A stretch of DNA of 14,073 nucleotides from SIG455 sp045589495 (GTDB lineage Bacteria > Bacillota > Clostridia > UMGS1810). Numbering within the stretch: the stretch's first letter is position 1; each line of letters opens with the position of its first letter. The stretch covers positions 1 to 14,073 of the forward strand of contig JAZNPF010000053.1 of the NCBI GenBank assembly GCA_045589495.1. The letters run 5' to 3'. Below the pieces are notes generated by a model, which searched no databases, was not told the DNA's origin, and saw only the letters and a list, made by a program, of their open reading frames with translations. A program made the position numbers and the translations under genes. Below are positions 1-7,334 of the stretch, piece by piece.

Positions 1-1
1 A

Positions 2-97
2 CAAGCAGCTCAACAAGCAGGTGCTGGATATCAAGCTCCAAACCAAGATAACTATTCATCAAATGATGATAATGGTGAAGGACCAATCAACGCTTAA
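2..97 (+). CDS. dnaK: DnaK (Hsp70 chaperone), C-terminal end only
   Basis: This is the last 31 codons of a gene that begins before the window, ending at the TAA at 95-97. The residues are rich in Gln, Ala, Gly, Asn and Asp (QAAQQAGAGYQAPNQ, then an acidic Ser/Asn/Asp stretch). That composition is typical of the disordered tail behind the Hsp70 lid domain. The gene immediately upstream of dnaJ in Firmicutes is usually dnaK, which is the main reason for the call. Oddly, the tail stops at GEGPINA and lacks the usual acidic ending of bacterial DnaK (VVDAEFEEV-like). The ATPase and substrate domains are not visible, so the identification rests on context and tail composition. Confidence 0.8.
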   Translation, partial: QAAQQAGAGYQAPNQDNYSSNDDNGEGPINA

Positions 98-110
98 TTA
101 AAAAAACTAT

Positions 111-133
111 GGAGTGTAGTATTCCTACACTCC
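111..133 (+). promoter_or_regulatory. Hairpin in the dnaK-dnaJ spacer
   Basis: A perfect 9-bp inverted repeat (GGAGTGTAG at 111-119, CTACACTCC at 125-133) has a 5-base loop and lies 13 bases after the dnaK stop codon. A short A-run precedes it, but no T-run follows (TAACTTT), so it is a poor intrinsic terminator. It could act as an RNA processing or 3'-protection element, or a partial attenuator that lowers dnaJ relative to dnaK. It does not resemble the CIRCE operator. Confidence 0.5.
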
Positions 134-160
134 TAACTTTGTATAAAGGAGTGAAGTATT

Positions 161-1306
161 ATGGCTAATAAAAGAGATGCTTATGAAACACTTGGGGTTA
201 ATAAAAGTGCTTCAGAAGATGAAATAAAGCAAGCCTATAGAAAAATGGCAAAAAAATATCACCCGGATGTGAATCCAGGTAACGCTGAAGCAGAGGCTAA
301 ATTTAAAGAGGCTAACGAGGCTTATGAAATTTTAAGTGATAGCCAGAAACGCGCTCGTTATGACCAGTTCGGTCACGCAGGTACTGATCCTAACGGATTT
401 GGCGGCGGCGGTTTTGGCGGCTTCGGCGGATTTGATGATATGGACATATCCGACATATTCGGTTCATTCTTCGGCGGTGGTTTTGGTGGCGGTTCATCAA
501 GACGCAGAAACGGTCCACGAAAGGGAACTGATATTACAGAAAACGTTATACTTACTTTTGAAGAAGCTGCTTTCGGTGTAAAGAAGCAAGTGAAAATATA
601 CAGGGTTGAAGACTGTGACGAATGTAACGGCGTAGGTGCAAAAAATGCAAACGATAAGCAAACTTGTCATGTTTGCGGCGGAACAGGTGAGGTAAGAACT
701 GCGCAGCGTTCTCCTTTCGGACAGTTTGTAAATGTATCTCCGTGTACTAACTGTGGTGGCACGGGAACAATTATAAAAAATCCGTGTACAAAATGTAAAG
801 GTAAGGGCAAAATCAAACGTTCACGCACCATAGAGGTAAATATTCCGGCCGGTATAAATCATGGTGAAACTGTATCATTCAGAGGTCAGGGTAATGCCGG
901 TATAAAAGGCGGTCCTGCCGGTGATTTGTTTGTAACTGTTACATTAAGGCGTCACCCTATATTTACACGTAACGGATATGAAGTATACTGCGATGTACCC
1001 GTTACATTTGTTCAGGCAGCATTGGGAGCAGAAATTGAAATTCCGACGCTTGACGGTATGATGCCATATACGATTCCTGAAGGTACACAAAGCGGTACGG
1101 CATTCAGAATACGTGGAAAAGGCATTAAAAATCTGCGTTCCGGTGTTCGCGCAGACCAGATAATAAACGTTATAGTTGAAGTCCCTAAAAATCTTACCAA
1201 TGAGCAGAAACAGGTACTTGAAAAATTTGGTGAGGTAACAAACGATAAAAACTATAAGCAACAAAAAGGATTTTTTGAAAAAATAAAAGAAAATTTTAAA
1301 AAATGA
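161..1306 (+). CDS. dnaJ: Chaperone protein DnaJ (Hsp40)
   Basis: DnaJ is the cytoplasmic co-chaperone that delivers unfolded clients to DnaK and stimulates its ATPase. All class A parts are present in the 381 residues. The J domain covers about 1-70 with the catalytic HPD at 34-36. A Gly/Phe-rich linker covers about 71-120. The zinc-finger domain has four CxxCxGxG repeats, with Cys pairs at 152/155, 169/172, 195/198 and 209/212. The client-binding C-terminal domains follow from about 222 to 345. The length is normal for the family. The ATG at 161 follows AAAGGAG (145-151) at a good distance. It lies 63 bases after the dnaK stop with no clear promoter between, so it is probably co-transcribed with dnaK. 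A terminator follows the stop codon. No grpE or hrcA is visible in the window. Confidence 0.98.
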   Translation: MANKRDAYETLGVNKSASEDEIKQAYRKMAKKYHPDVNPGNAEAEAKFKEANEAYEILSDSQKRARYDQFGHAGTDPNGFGGGGFGGFGGFDDMDISDIFGSFFGGGFGGGSSRRRNGPRKGTDITENVILTFEEAAFGVKKQVKIYRVEDCDECNGVGAKNANDKQTCHVCGGTGEVRTAQRSPFGQFVNVSPCTNCGGTGTIIKNPCTKCKGKGKIKRSRTIEVNIPAGINHGETVSFRGQGNAGIKGGPAGDLFVTVTLRRHPIFTRNGYEVYCDVPVTFVQAALGAEIEIPTLDGMMPYTIPEGTQSGTAFRIRGKGIKNLRSGVRADQIINVIVEVPKNLTNEQKQVLEKFGEVTNDKNYKQQKGFFEKIKENFKK

Positions 1307-1313
1307 TATTATT

Positions 1314-1354
1314 AAAGCATTTAATACATTAGTTACTGTATTAAATGCTTTTTT
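1314..1354 (+). terminator. Rho-independent terminator after dnaJ
   Basis: A perfect 14-bp stem (AAAGCATTTAATAC at 1314-1327, GTATTAAATGCTTT at 1338-1351) with a 10-base loop runs directly into a T-run (1349-1354). It begins 7 bases after the dnaJ stop and closes the dnaK-dnaJ transcript. The stem is AT-rich but long. Confidence 0.88.
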
Positions 1355-1369
1355 ATACTTAAAAAATCG

Positions 1370-1398
1370 TTGATTATTACCTTTTTTTGTGTTATGAT
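1370..1398 (+). promoter_or_regulatory. Sigma-A-type promoter for the phosphomutase-ytvI pair
   Basis: TTGATT (1370-1375) and TATGAT (1393-1398) are separated by exactly 17 bases, just after the dnaJ terminator. Transcription would start near 1405, leaving a leader of about 34 bases before the ATG at 1439. The match also argues against translation starting at the TTG at 1370, which is part of this -35 box. Confidence 0.65.
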
Positions 1399-1438
1399 AA
1401 AAATAATCATATATTTTAACATACGGAGGGATTGTATT

Positions 1439-2647
1439 ATGAAATATATCGTTGTTTTAGGCGATGGGATGGCTGATTACAAGGTAGATGAACTGGGAGG
1501 AAAAACACCGCTTGAAGCGGCAAATAAGCCCAATATTGACTATATGTGTGCTCACGGAGAAACAGGTCTTGTTAAAAATGTACCTGAGTCACTTTCTCCT
1601 GGAAGTGATGTGGCAAATCTTTCTGCGTTTGGATATGATCCGTTCAAATATTATTCAGGACGTTCACCTCTGGAAGCAGTAAGTATGGGGATAGACATAA
1701 AAGAAAGCGATATAATATTCCGTTGTAATATAGTTACTGTCAGCGATGAAGAAAATTATCTTGATAAACGTATTATAGACCATAGCGCTGATGAAATTAC
1801 AACTGAAGAAGCGCATGAGATTATGAAAACTGTTGCGGAAACTTTTGATAATGAGTTTTTAAAATTCTATCCCGGTATAAGTTACCGCCATGCACTTGTA
1901 TGGGATAAAGGTCCTTATGATTTTAACCTTACACCCCCACACGATATTTTAGAGAGAAATCTTGCTGAATATCTGCCGAAAGGCGAGGGTAGTGATATAC
2001 TTACAGAAATGACAATTAAAAGTTATGAAGTGCTTAAAAACCATCCTGTAAATATTAAAAGAATGGAACGTGGTTTAAAACCTGCTAATTCTATCTGGAT
2101 ATGGGGTGAGGGTAAAAAGCCGGTACTTTCTTCATTTAAAGATAAATATGGAATCGATGGCAGTGTTATCTCTGCTGTTGACCTTATAAAAGGTATTGCT
2201 ATTTGCGCAGGACTTGAATCTATAGATGTAGAAGGCGCAACCGGTAATGTTCATACAAATTTCAAAGGTAAAGCAGATGCTGCTATCAATGCTCTTGAAA
2301 ACGGAAAAGATTTTGTATATATACATATGGAAGCACCCGATGAGTGTGGTCACAGACACGAAATTGAAAATAAAGTAAAATCAATTGAACTTATAGATGA
2401 GCAGGTTGTTGGGTATATTAAAAATGAACTTGATAAAAAAGGAATAGAGTATAAAATGCTTATCCTTCCTGACCACCCGACACCGCTTGCTTTAAGAACA
2501 CATACGCGTGATGCTGTTCCGTATATTATTTTCAACAGCACGGATTGTGCAACAGGCAGTGGTGTATGTTACAGTGAGGATAATGCTGCATCAAGCGGAA
2601 AACTCATCGAAAAAGGTTACACGCTTATGGACCATTTTTTAAACTGA
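1439..2647 (+). CDS. apgM: Cofactor-independent phosphoglycerate mutase family enzyme (ApgM / proposed homoserine kinase branch)
   Basis: This 402-residue protein belongs to the alkaline-phosphatase-superfamily phosphomutases. Members either interconvert 3- and 2-phosphoglycerate or, in a branch found in Clostridia and Bacteroides, have been proposed to act as homoserine kinase. The N-terminal GDGMAD carries a metal ligand (Asp9), the motif SPGSDVAN carries the phospho-accepting Ser56, and the C-terminal LPDHPTP with later His residues completes the bimetal site. I chose the ATG at 1439 because GGAGGG (1425-1430) lies 8 bases before it and the protein then opens with MKYIVVLGDG as the family does; an open frame back to 1370 runs into the promoter. 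ytvI follows 11 bases later. The family is clear. The substrate is not: no threonine-biosynthesis gene lies in the window to support the homoserine kinase reading. Confidence 0.9.
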   Translation: MKYIVVLGDGMADYKVDELGGKTPLEAANKPNIDYMCAHGETGLVKNVPESLSPGSDVANLSAFGYDPFKYYSGRSPLEAVSMGIDIKESDIIFRCNIVTVSDEENYLDKRIIDHSADEITTEEAHEIMKTVAETFDNEFLKFYPGISYRHALVWDKGPYDFNLTPPHDILERNLAEYLPKGEGSDILTEMTIKSYEVLKNHPVNIKRMERGLKPANSIWIWGEGKKPVLSSFKDKYGIDGSVISAVDLIKGIAICAGLESIDVEGATGNVHTNFKGKADAAINALENGKDFVYIHMEAPDECGHRHEIENKVKSIELIDEQVVGYIKNELDKKGIEYKMLILPDHPTPLALRTHTRDAVPYIIFNSTDCATGSGVCYSEDNAASSGKLIEKGYTLMDHFLN

Positions 2648-2658
2648 CAGGTGATTGA

Positions 2659-3759
2659 ATGAATATTTTACCAAAAGATCCTGCTAAGGTATTGACAAAG
2701 ATAGCCTATGTGGCGGTAATTCTGGCATTGTTTTATTTTGTCCTGCCCAAAGTGATAGGTCTTGCTATGCCTTTTATAGCCGCATATATAATTTCGAGAT
2801 TGATTATTCCAATTGCAGGATATCTTGAAAACAGATTCAGATTTCCAAGACGACTTTCTATTATTCTTGTGATGCTTATTGCAGTAGGCGGCATTGGTTT
2901 TTTGATATTTACGCTCTTTTATCAGGCTGTATATGAACTTCAGAATTTTGCATATATACTACCGGCAATTCTTGAGGGACAGTATACATTGCCTCAATGG
3001 ATGGATTTGCTCATTAACAACCTTAAAAACTTCTATGTTGCGTTACCCATGTCCATGCAGGAATTTATTGTTATGATAACCAACAATCTGCGTGGCAATC
3101 TATATAACATACTTGAACCTGCCACACAAGCGGTTATAAGTGCTGCTGCAAGAGTGGGGAAGGCGTTGCCGAATATTTTTATATTTGTCGTTGTAATGCT
3201 TCTTTCAACGTATTTTATGTGTGATGACAGAGATCGAATCCGTCAATTTTTTAAAGCCACAGTTCCAAAACCTATTTTACGAAGAGGCGTTTATATAAAA
3301 AACGAATTGCTCAAAGCATGCGGTGGATATTTAAAGGCACAGGGAATACTTATGTGCATTACTTTTGCCGTTATGCTGATAGGTTTAACTGTGATTGGAG
3401 TTAAATCATCTGCTCTGGTTGCGTTTATTATTGCAATAATTGACGTTATACCGGTTTTGGGTACGGGAACTGTATTGATACCATGGGCAATTATTTCGCT
3501 TATTACAGGCAAATATTTCTTTGCAATCGGGCTTGCACTAATATACGCTATTGCATTTTTGATAAGGCATTTATCTGAACCGAAAATAGTAAGTCAGCAG
3601 ATTGGTTTGCACCCGCTTGTAACACTTTTGTCAGTTTATATCGGGTTAAGGACTCTTGGAGTATTTGGCATGGTTTTAGGACCAATTGTTACAATAATTA
3701 TTATAAACTTTTTTAAAGCAGAGCAGAGATACAAAGAAAAGTTTGAAAGTGAATTATAA
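2659..3759 (+). CDS. ytvI: Sporulation integral membrane protein YtvI (AI-2E transporter family)
   Basis: This is a 366-residue polytopic membrane protein of the AI-2E/PerM transporter family. Hydrophobic segments lie at about 11-30, 32-52, 66-88, 170-187, 228-247, 250-283, 286-302 and 318-350. A large polar loop (about 95-165) sits before the fourth, as is usual. The conserved stretches are present: IDVIPVLGTG (261-270) followed by WAII, and EPKIV (308-312) followed by GLHPLVTLLSVYIGLR. Within this family the sequence most resembles the YtvI branch, which is conserved in endospore formers and expressed in sporulation; the transported substrate, if any, is unknown. The ATG at 2659 is preceded by AGGTGA (2649-2654), only 11 bases after the phosphomutase stop, so the two are probably one operon. 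A terminator follows. Confidence 0.88.
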   Translation: MNILPKDPAKVLTKIAYVAVILALFYFVLPKVIGLAMPFIAAYIISRLIIPIAGYLENRFRFPRRLSIILVMLIAVGGIGFLIFTLFYQAVYELQNFAYILPAILEGQYTLPQWMDLLINNLKNFYVALPMSMQEFIVMITNNLRGNLYNILEPATQAVISAAARVGKALPNIFIFVVVMLLSTYFMCDDRDRIRQFFKATVPKPILRRGVYIKNELLKACGGYLKAQGILMCITFAVMLIGLTVIGVKSSALVAFIIAIIDVIPVLGTGTVLIPWAIISLITGKYFFAIGLALIYAIAFLIRHLSEPKIVSQQIGLHPLVTLLSVYIGLRTLGVFGMVLGPIVTIIIINFFKAEQRYKEKFESEL

Positions 3760-3775
3760 TAGAAATAATTATACT

Positions 3776-3809
3776 AAAACACCCTGAAACAACTGTTTCA
3801 GGGTGTTTT
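3776..3809. terminator. Bidirectional terminator between convergent genes
   Basis: A perfect 15-bp inverted repeat (AAAACACCCTGAAAC at 3776-3790, GTTTCAGGGTGTTTT at 3795-3809) has a 4-base loop. The A-run at one end and T-run at the other make it work on both strands. It lies 16 bases after the ytvI stop and 15 bases beyond the end of the leftward SLH gene, so it marks the 3' boundary of both operons. Confidence 0.92.
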
Positions 3810-3824
3810 ATGGTTAATAAATAA

Positions 3825-5147
3825 TTACTGATTGCAAACAAATTTTCCTATCTTAGCAATATCGGTAGGAATGTAGATGTTCATTACAGGCTCACCGGTG
3901 TGTATATCCATGTAGAATTCACTTCCGGCATTTTCATAACCTGTGCCAAACAACTGATAACCGGTTGAACCGTTAACAGTACATTTAACTCTTAAAATTG
4001 CCTCTGTTTTATCATTCTGAGATACAAGTGAGGGGATTAAGGTAAATGCAACTTTATCTTTTCCATATTTCATTGACATTTCTGAAACGAAAGTTTCAAA
4101 AACAAAAGAAAAATTGTTTACAAATTTGTAGTAATCAACAGGCTTTGCACCGTTGTCAAATGCAACCGAATATGCTGCTACAGGAACACCTTCCTGAAGG
4201 TAAGCATAGTCTTTGTAATTTGCAGGATATTCAGCAACGTTTTTGTTGATTTTTATTCCGTCTTTACCAATGAATGAATCTATCTGTAAAAGAAGAAGAG
4301 CAACATCACGTTTTGTGGCAACAGCAGATGCATCTGAAGGCAAAATTATACCGTTTTCAAATCCGTATGCAGCATAAATCTGCGGAAGGTTACCATATTT
4401 GTCTGTGATGTCTTTAATATTTGAAACAGTAATAGATTTGGGATTTGCCCTGCAAACAGCACCATAAATAAGAAGAACTGCAGCATCTTCAACAGTAACT
4501 TTTTCTAATTTTACATCGAAATGTTTGAATTCACCTAATGCAGATACTGCATTTGTTAACTCATCGCCTGAAATGGTTTCATTGGGTGAATAAGCACTTT
4601 CAAAAATTTTGTAATTTTCCCACATTATTTTTGCAATGTCATCTGATATACTGGAAGCAAAAGAATAATCACCGGTAACTGTTTTAGTTGAACGTACAAT
4701 CAGAGTAGATGCTTCGGCTCTTGTAAGAGTATCCAAAGGACGAAGATTGAATCCGTCATTACCTTGCATAAGACCTGTAGCATATCCCCATGCTGCAGCC
4801 TCGGCATTGCTCATCTGTCCGGTTATAGCCGCGGGAACTTTATACCCTTTAGGAGCATTACTATAATTCCACAACATTTCCAACGCTGACTGACGATTGA
4901 TGGGGGTGGGATTTTCTTTCCAAACACCAGTAATCATTTTTTCAAATTCAGCGTATGTTACTATACCATTAGGTTTGAATGAACCATCAGGATATCCGTT
5001 TACAGTGCCTTTTGATACTAATTCAGAAATAGCACTGTATGCCCAGTGTGAAGCATCAATATCAGAAAGATTAACTGCCGCAAAAGCAGGTGTGCATGAT
5101 ATTAAAACAGTTACAAGCAGTATCAATGAGATAATTTTCTTTGTCAT
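3825..5147 (-). CDS. Secreted SLH-domain protein (possible lipoprotein)
   Basis: This is a 440-residue exported protein. Residues 1-23 form a signal peptide (MTKK, hydrophobic core, then TPAFA). A clear S-layer homology repeat follows at about 28-73, with HWAYSAI, GYPDGSFKP and the downstream FEKMI. A second, weaker SLH-like unit spans about 85-152 (MQGNDGFNLRP, LTRAEAS), and a third, degenerate one about 250-292. SLH domains anchor proteins to pyruvylated cell-wall polymers. The last 150 residues are not recognised. LISC at 15-18 also fits a lipobox, so lipid anchoring at Cys18 is an alternative to cleavage at AFA. The ATG lies 4 bases after the kinase stop, and its ribosome binding site (AAGAGATG) is inside the end of the kinase gene, so translation is likely coupled. 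It is the last gene of the leftward operon. Confidence 0.85.
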   Translation of the reverse strand: MTKKIISLILLVTVLISCTPAFAAVNLSDIDASHWAYSAISELVSKGTVNGYPDGSFKPNGIVTYAEFEKMITGVWKENPTPINRQSALEMLWNYSNAPKGYKVPAAITGQMSNAEAAAWGYATGLMQGNDGFNLRPLDTLTRAEASTLIVRSTKTVTGDYSFASSISDDIAKIMWENYKIFESAYSPNETISGDELTNAVSALGEFKHFDVKLEKVTVEDAAVLLIYGAVCRANPKSITVSNIKDITDKYGNLPQIYAAYGFENGIILPSDASAVATKRDVALLLLQIDSFIGKDGIKINKNVAEYPANYKDYAYLQEGVPVAAYSVAFDNGAKPVDYYKFVNNFSFVFETFVSEMSMKYGKDKVAFTLIPSLVSQNDKTEAILRVKCTVNGSTGYQLFGTGYENAGSEFYMDIHTGEPVMNIYIPTDIAKIGKFVCNQ

Positions 5148-5151
5148 AAGT

Positions 5152-6015
5152 TCACATCTCTTTCCAGATTTTTTCTTTACAAATTATAGCCGCCTCGTCA
5201 TTTGGCAGACAGCCTAACATATAAACGTTTGTATTTGTGAGTATGTCAGTTAAAATTGCGAATTTACATTCTTCGCGTTCTTCAAGCGGAGAAACTTTAG
5301 TTTCATTCAGCATGAAAGGAAATGATATTCTTGGCGAGATTTTTTCAATATGGTTAGTTTTATCCTGAGCAAGACATACAATTGCATCAAGAGGCGCGGA
5401 AATATTGGAATTGATTGTTGTTTTACCACTCCACGGAGAACCGTATAAACGTAAACCGTTTCCATTGTTATAAACAATAGGAGTGTCGTCATTTATTGCA
5501 ACACATCCGGGAAACAATCTTTTCCATGTGGCGGCGTGTGTTGATTTTCCTGTACCCGAAGTGGCGGAAAATGCAATCCCGTGATTTTCCAATGCAATCG
5601 CTGAACTGTGAAGAATCAAGCGATTATGGAAAGGCAAAATAATATGCAAAATTTCACCTATGTATGAAAATTCACGGATATCATTTCCTATACCGCCTTC
5701 AAAATGTGAAACATCTGCTATTTTAACAGTTACTTCTGTTGCATCTGCGTTCCATCTGGCAAAAAATATAATATATTCAGTGTTTGGAATAGTACGGAAT
5801 GCACCATGACCGCCATCTGCAAATTTCAGCCAGTAAAAACGCCATTGAAACGGTATTTGCTCTTCATATTCAGGCAGGACAATGTTATTGTCGTATTCAA
5901 TATTTATCCGTATATGAGTTCCGCCGAACTCGGATTTATAATCCTTCATTCGGCGGAGCGCATGTTCATATTTAAAATCTATCTCTATACCAAGTTCAGC
6001 CAAGGTATATTTCAT
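5152..6015 (-). CDS. HPr-kinase-like P-loop kinase, probable peptide-modifying enzyme
   Basis: The 287-residue protein resembles the HPr kinase catalytic fold found in lasso-peptide and other RiPP clusters rather than true HprK. LHSSAI (135-140) leads into a Walker A loop SGTGKST (153-159). Next come NDD (175-177), matching the paired acidic residues of HPr kinase, and GSPWSGK (192-198), typical of this subfamily. The N-terminal 120 residues are not the usual HprK N-terminal domain. Related kinases such as PadeK and ThcoK phosphorylate the C-terminal Ser of lasso precursors in the cytoplasm; by analogy this one may act on the 63-residue peptide encoded just upstream. Its ATG overlaps the peptide stop by one base (TAATG), so the two are translationally coupled. 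The fold is well supported; the substrate is inferred. Confidence 0.82.
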   Translation of the reverse strand: MKYTLAELGIEIDFKYEHALRRMKDYKSEFGGTHIRINIEYDNNIVLPEYEEQIPFQWRFYWLKFADGGHGAFRTIPNTEYIIFFARWNADATEVTVKIADVSHFEGGIGNDIREFSYIGEILHIILPFHNRLILHSSAIALENHGIAFSATSGTGKSTHAATWKRLFPGCVAINDDTPIVYNNGNGLRLYGSPWSGKTTINSNISAPLDAIVCLAQDKTNHIEKISPRISFPFMLNETKVSPLEEREECKFAILTDILTNTNVYMLGCLPNDEAAIICKEKIWKEM

Positions 6016-6206
6016 TATTCAACGTCAGAACCGTTAATATCAGCATCCGGGTTGTATGTTGCTACACCTTCCAAAGCTGTGTAACTGATGTTAGAAGAAT
6101 CGGCACCTACAGCACGTGTGTAGATTGTTTTGAATAAGTTGTCAGCAATGTTTTCAGATGTTTTCATGCTGATAACTTCAATAGATGGTTTAACATAAGA
6201 TTTCAT
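6015..6206 (-). CDS. Small precursor-like peptide (candidate RiPP substrate)
   Basis: This is a 63-residue peptide with an excellent ribosome binding site (AGGAGGT at 6215-6221, 8 bases before ATG), so it is probably made in quantity. The N-terminal part has MKSYVKPSIEVI: Tyr4-x-x-Pro7 with a hydrophobic residue at 9. This fits the YxxP leader signal that PqqD-fold recognition proteins bind in lasso-peptide systems. There is no signal peptide and no Cys, which excludes lanthipeptide or sactipeptide chemistry. The C-terminal half is rich in Ser, Thr, Asn, Asp and Gly and ends NGSDVE, with Ser60 close to the C-terminus. AVGA at 32-35 resembles a signal-peptidase-type cleavage site and would release a 28-residue product. 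It sits between a secreted protein and the kinase whose start overlaps its stop. I do not recognise a named family; the precursor role is inferred. Confidence 0.8.
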   Translation of the reverse strand: MKSYVKPSIEVISMKTSENIADNLFKTIYTRAVGADSSNISYTALEGVATYNPDADINGSDVE

Positions 6207-6214
6207 TTTGAATT

Positions 6215-6221
6215 ACCTCCT
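6215..6221 (-). promoter_or_regulatory. Consensus ribosome binding site for the small peptide
   Basis: AGGAGGT on the minus strand lies 8 bases before the ATG of the 63-residue peptide. It is the strongest Shine-Dalgarno match in the operon alongside that of the secreted protein, and supports the peptide as a real gene. Confidence 0.8.
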
Positions 6222-6251
6222 AAATTATTTTTAATAACTATCTTTATTGAA

Positions 6252-7283
6252 TTATTCAGCAGGGGTAGCAGGTTGTTCTGTTTTAAATTCTATAGTTTCA
6301 CCGTAAATGGTTTCATTGTTAAGATTTCTTACATAGATACAAGCATACCAGTCATCCATCAATTCTTTAGAACCGTAGTTAACCAACTGAACTGCAAACT
6401 GACCCTCTGAACCTTTGAATTTTGCAGGGTACAAACGGCCAGCAGCTTTAGCAGCCTCATAGTTTAAACCTGCTTCATCTTTAGAAAGGATGATGCCGCC
6501 CCAGTCACCTGCACCTACAGCAATATCAGTAACAACTTTACCGAAAATAGTTAATTTTTCAGCAGCAGTGTTGTCTGAGTAACCTTCGTAACGACCGGAT
6601 TTTGTTGCATTTGGATCAACAGATGCTACAAAAGAATAATCTTTTTTAACTGCTACAGTAACTGTGTCACCGTCCTGAAGGCCAGTGTCTTTAATCTGAA
6701 TGTATCCTGCAACCTCGCCGTCGGTTACGGTAATGTAATCAGCAGTAGCCTCACGATCAAGTACATAACCATCTTTAATTTCATGACCTGTATTTACTAA
6801 ATTTAAATCGCCCGCTTCTGCAGAATAAGTTTTAGGGAATTTTACTGGTATAGTAACATCTTCCTCTTCATTATTTGCAACACTGTATTTTACAACAACA
6901 TTGATTGTACGGTATGCATTTCTTGTTTCTTCAGTAAGAGTGTTAGCTTTATCTGATTTAGAAGAGCCAGATTTTACAGTAATTTTTGAAAGGTCATTAA
7001 TGGTTTTCACATCATCAGATGTGTAACTAAACACAACTGGGGTAGAACCGTCAAATGTCTGCTGGTCGATGTAAACGATTGTTTCATCTGTAGGGTCTTC
7101 GTCGGTGTAAGCAAGGTAAGTAAGCATTTCGCCTGGTTCGGTGCCTGTAGCAGTTGTTTTGATTTCGAGTTTGTTGTCCACGTAGGTTGTTGTGGTGATG
7201 TACTCCACATCCACAGCAAAAGCGGTCAGGCAAGTAGCCATTAAGAATAATGCCGCTAATGCACACACTAAAACTTTTTTCAT
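6252..7283 (-). CDS. Secreted 343-residue protein with an Ig-like beta domain
   Basis: The signal peptide is clear (MKKVLVCALAALFLMATCLT, then AFA at 21-23), predicting export by Sec and cleavage before Val24. The mature protein is Thr-, Asp- and Val-rich and looks all-beta. Residues of about 25-110, with EMLTYLAYTD and TIVYIDQQTFDG, resemble the small Ig-like modules common in clostridial surface proteins and glycan-degrading enzymes. The remainder (about 125-335) is not recognised. There is no sortase signal, SLH repeat or C-terminal membrane segment, so it may be released or held by other means. The mature part has one Cys (315). A strong AAGGAGG site precedes the ATG. It lies 97 bases after the ABC exporter and 45 bases before the peptide gene. 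Its role in the system is unknown. Confidence 0.82.
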   Translation of the reverse strand: MKKVLVCALAALFLMATCLTAFAVDVEYITTTTYVDNKLEIKTTATGTEPGEMLTYLAYTDEDPTDETIVYIDQQTFDGSTPVVFSYTSDDVKTINDLSKITVKSGSSKSDKANTLTEETRNAYRTINVVVKYSVANNEEEDVTIPVKFPKTYSAEAGDLNLVNTGHEIKDGYVLDREATADYITVTDGEVAGYIQIKDTGLQDGDTVTVAVKKDYSFVASVDPNATKSGRYEGYSDNTAAEKLTIFGKVVTDIAVGAGDWGGIILSKDEAGLNYEAAKAAGRLYPAKFKGSEGQFAVQLVNYGSKELMDDWYACIYVRNLNNETIYGETIEFKTEQPATPAE

Positions 7284-7334
7284 TTTTAGTCCTCCTTAAA
7301 AATATATAATTTTTTTATAAACAAAAGATGTCTG

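Noticed and set aside
1370..1438. N-terminal extension of the phosphomutase from a TTG at 1370
   Set aside because: The TTG is part of a -35 box, there is no ribosome binding site for it, and family members start at the MKYIVV position used here.
5152..6015. Kinase as the true HPr kinase/phosphorylase of carbon catabolite control
   Set aside because: It lacks the usual HprK N-terminal domain and the conserved C-terminal region, and its neighbours are peptide-pathway genes, not lgt or whiA-type genes.
6015..6206. The peptide as a lanthipeptide, sactipeptide or two-peptide bacteriocin
   Set aside because: It has no Cys and no double-Gly leader, and no LanM, LanB/C or radical SAM gene is in the operon.
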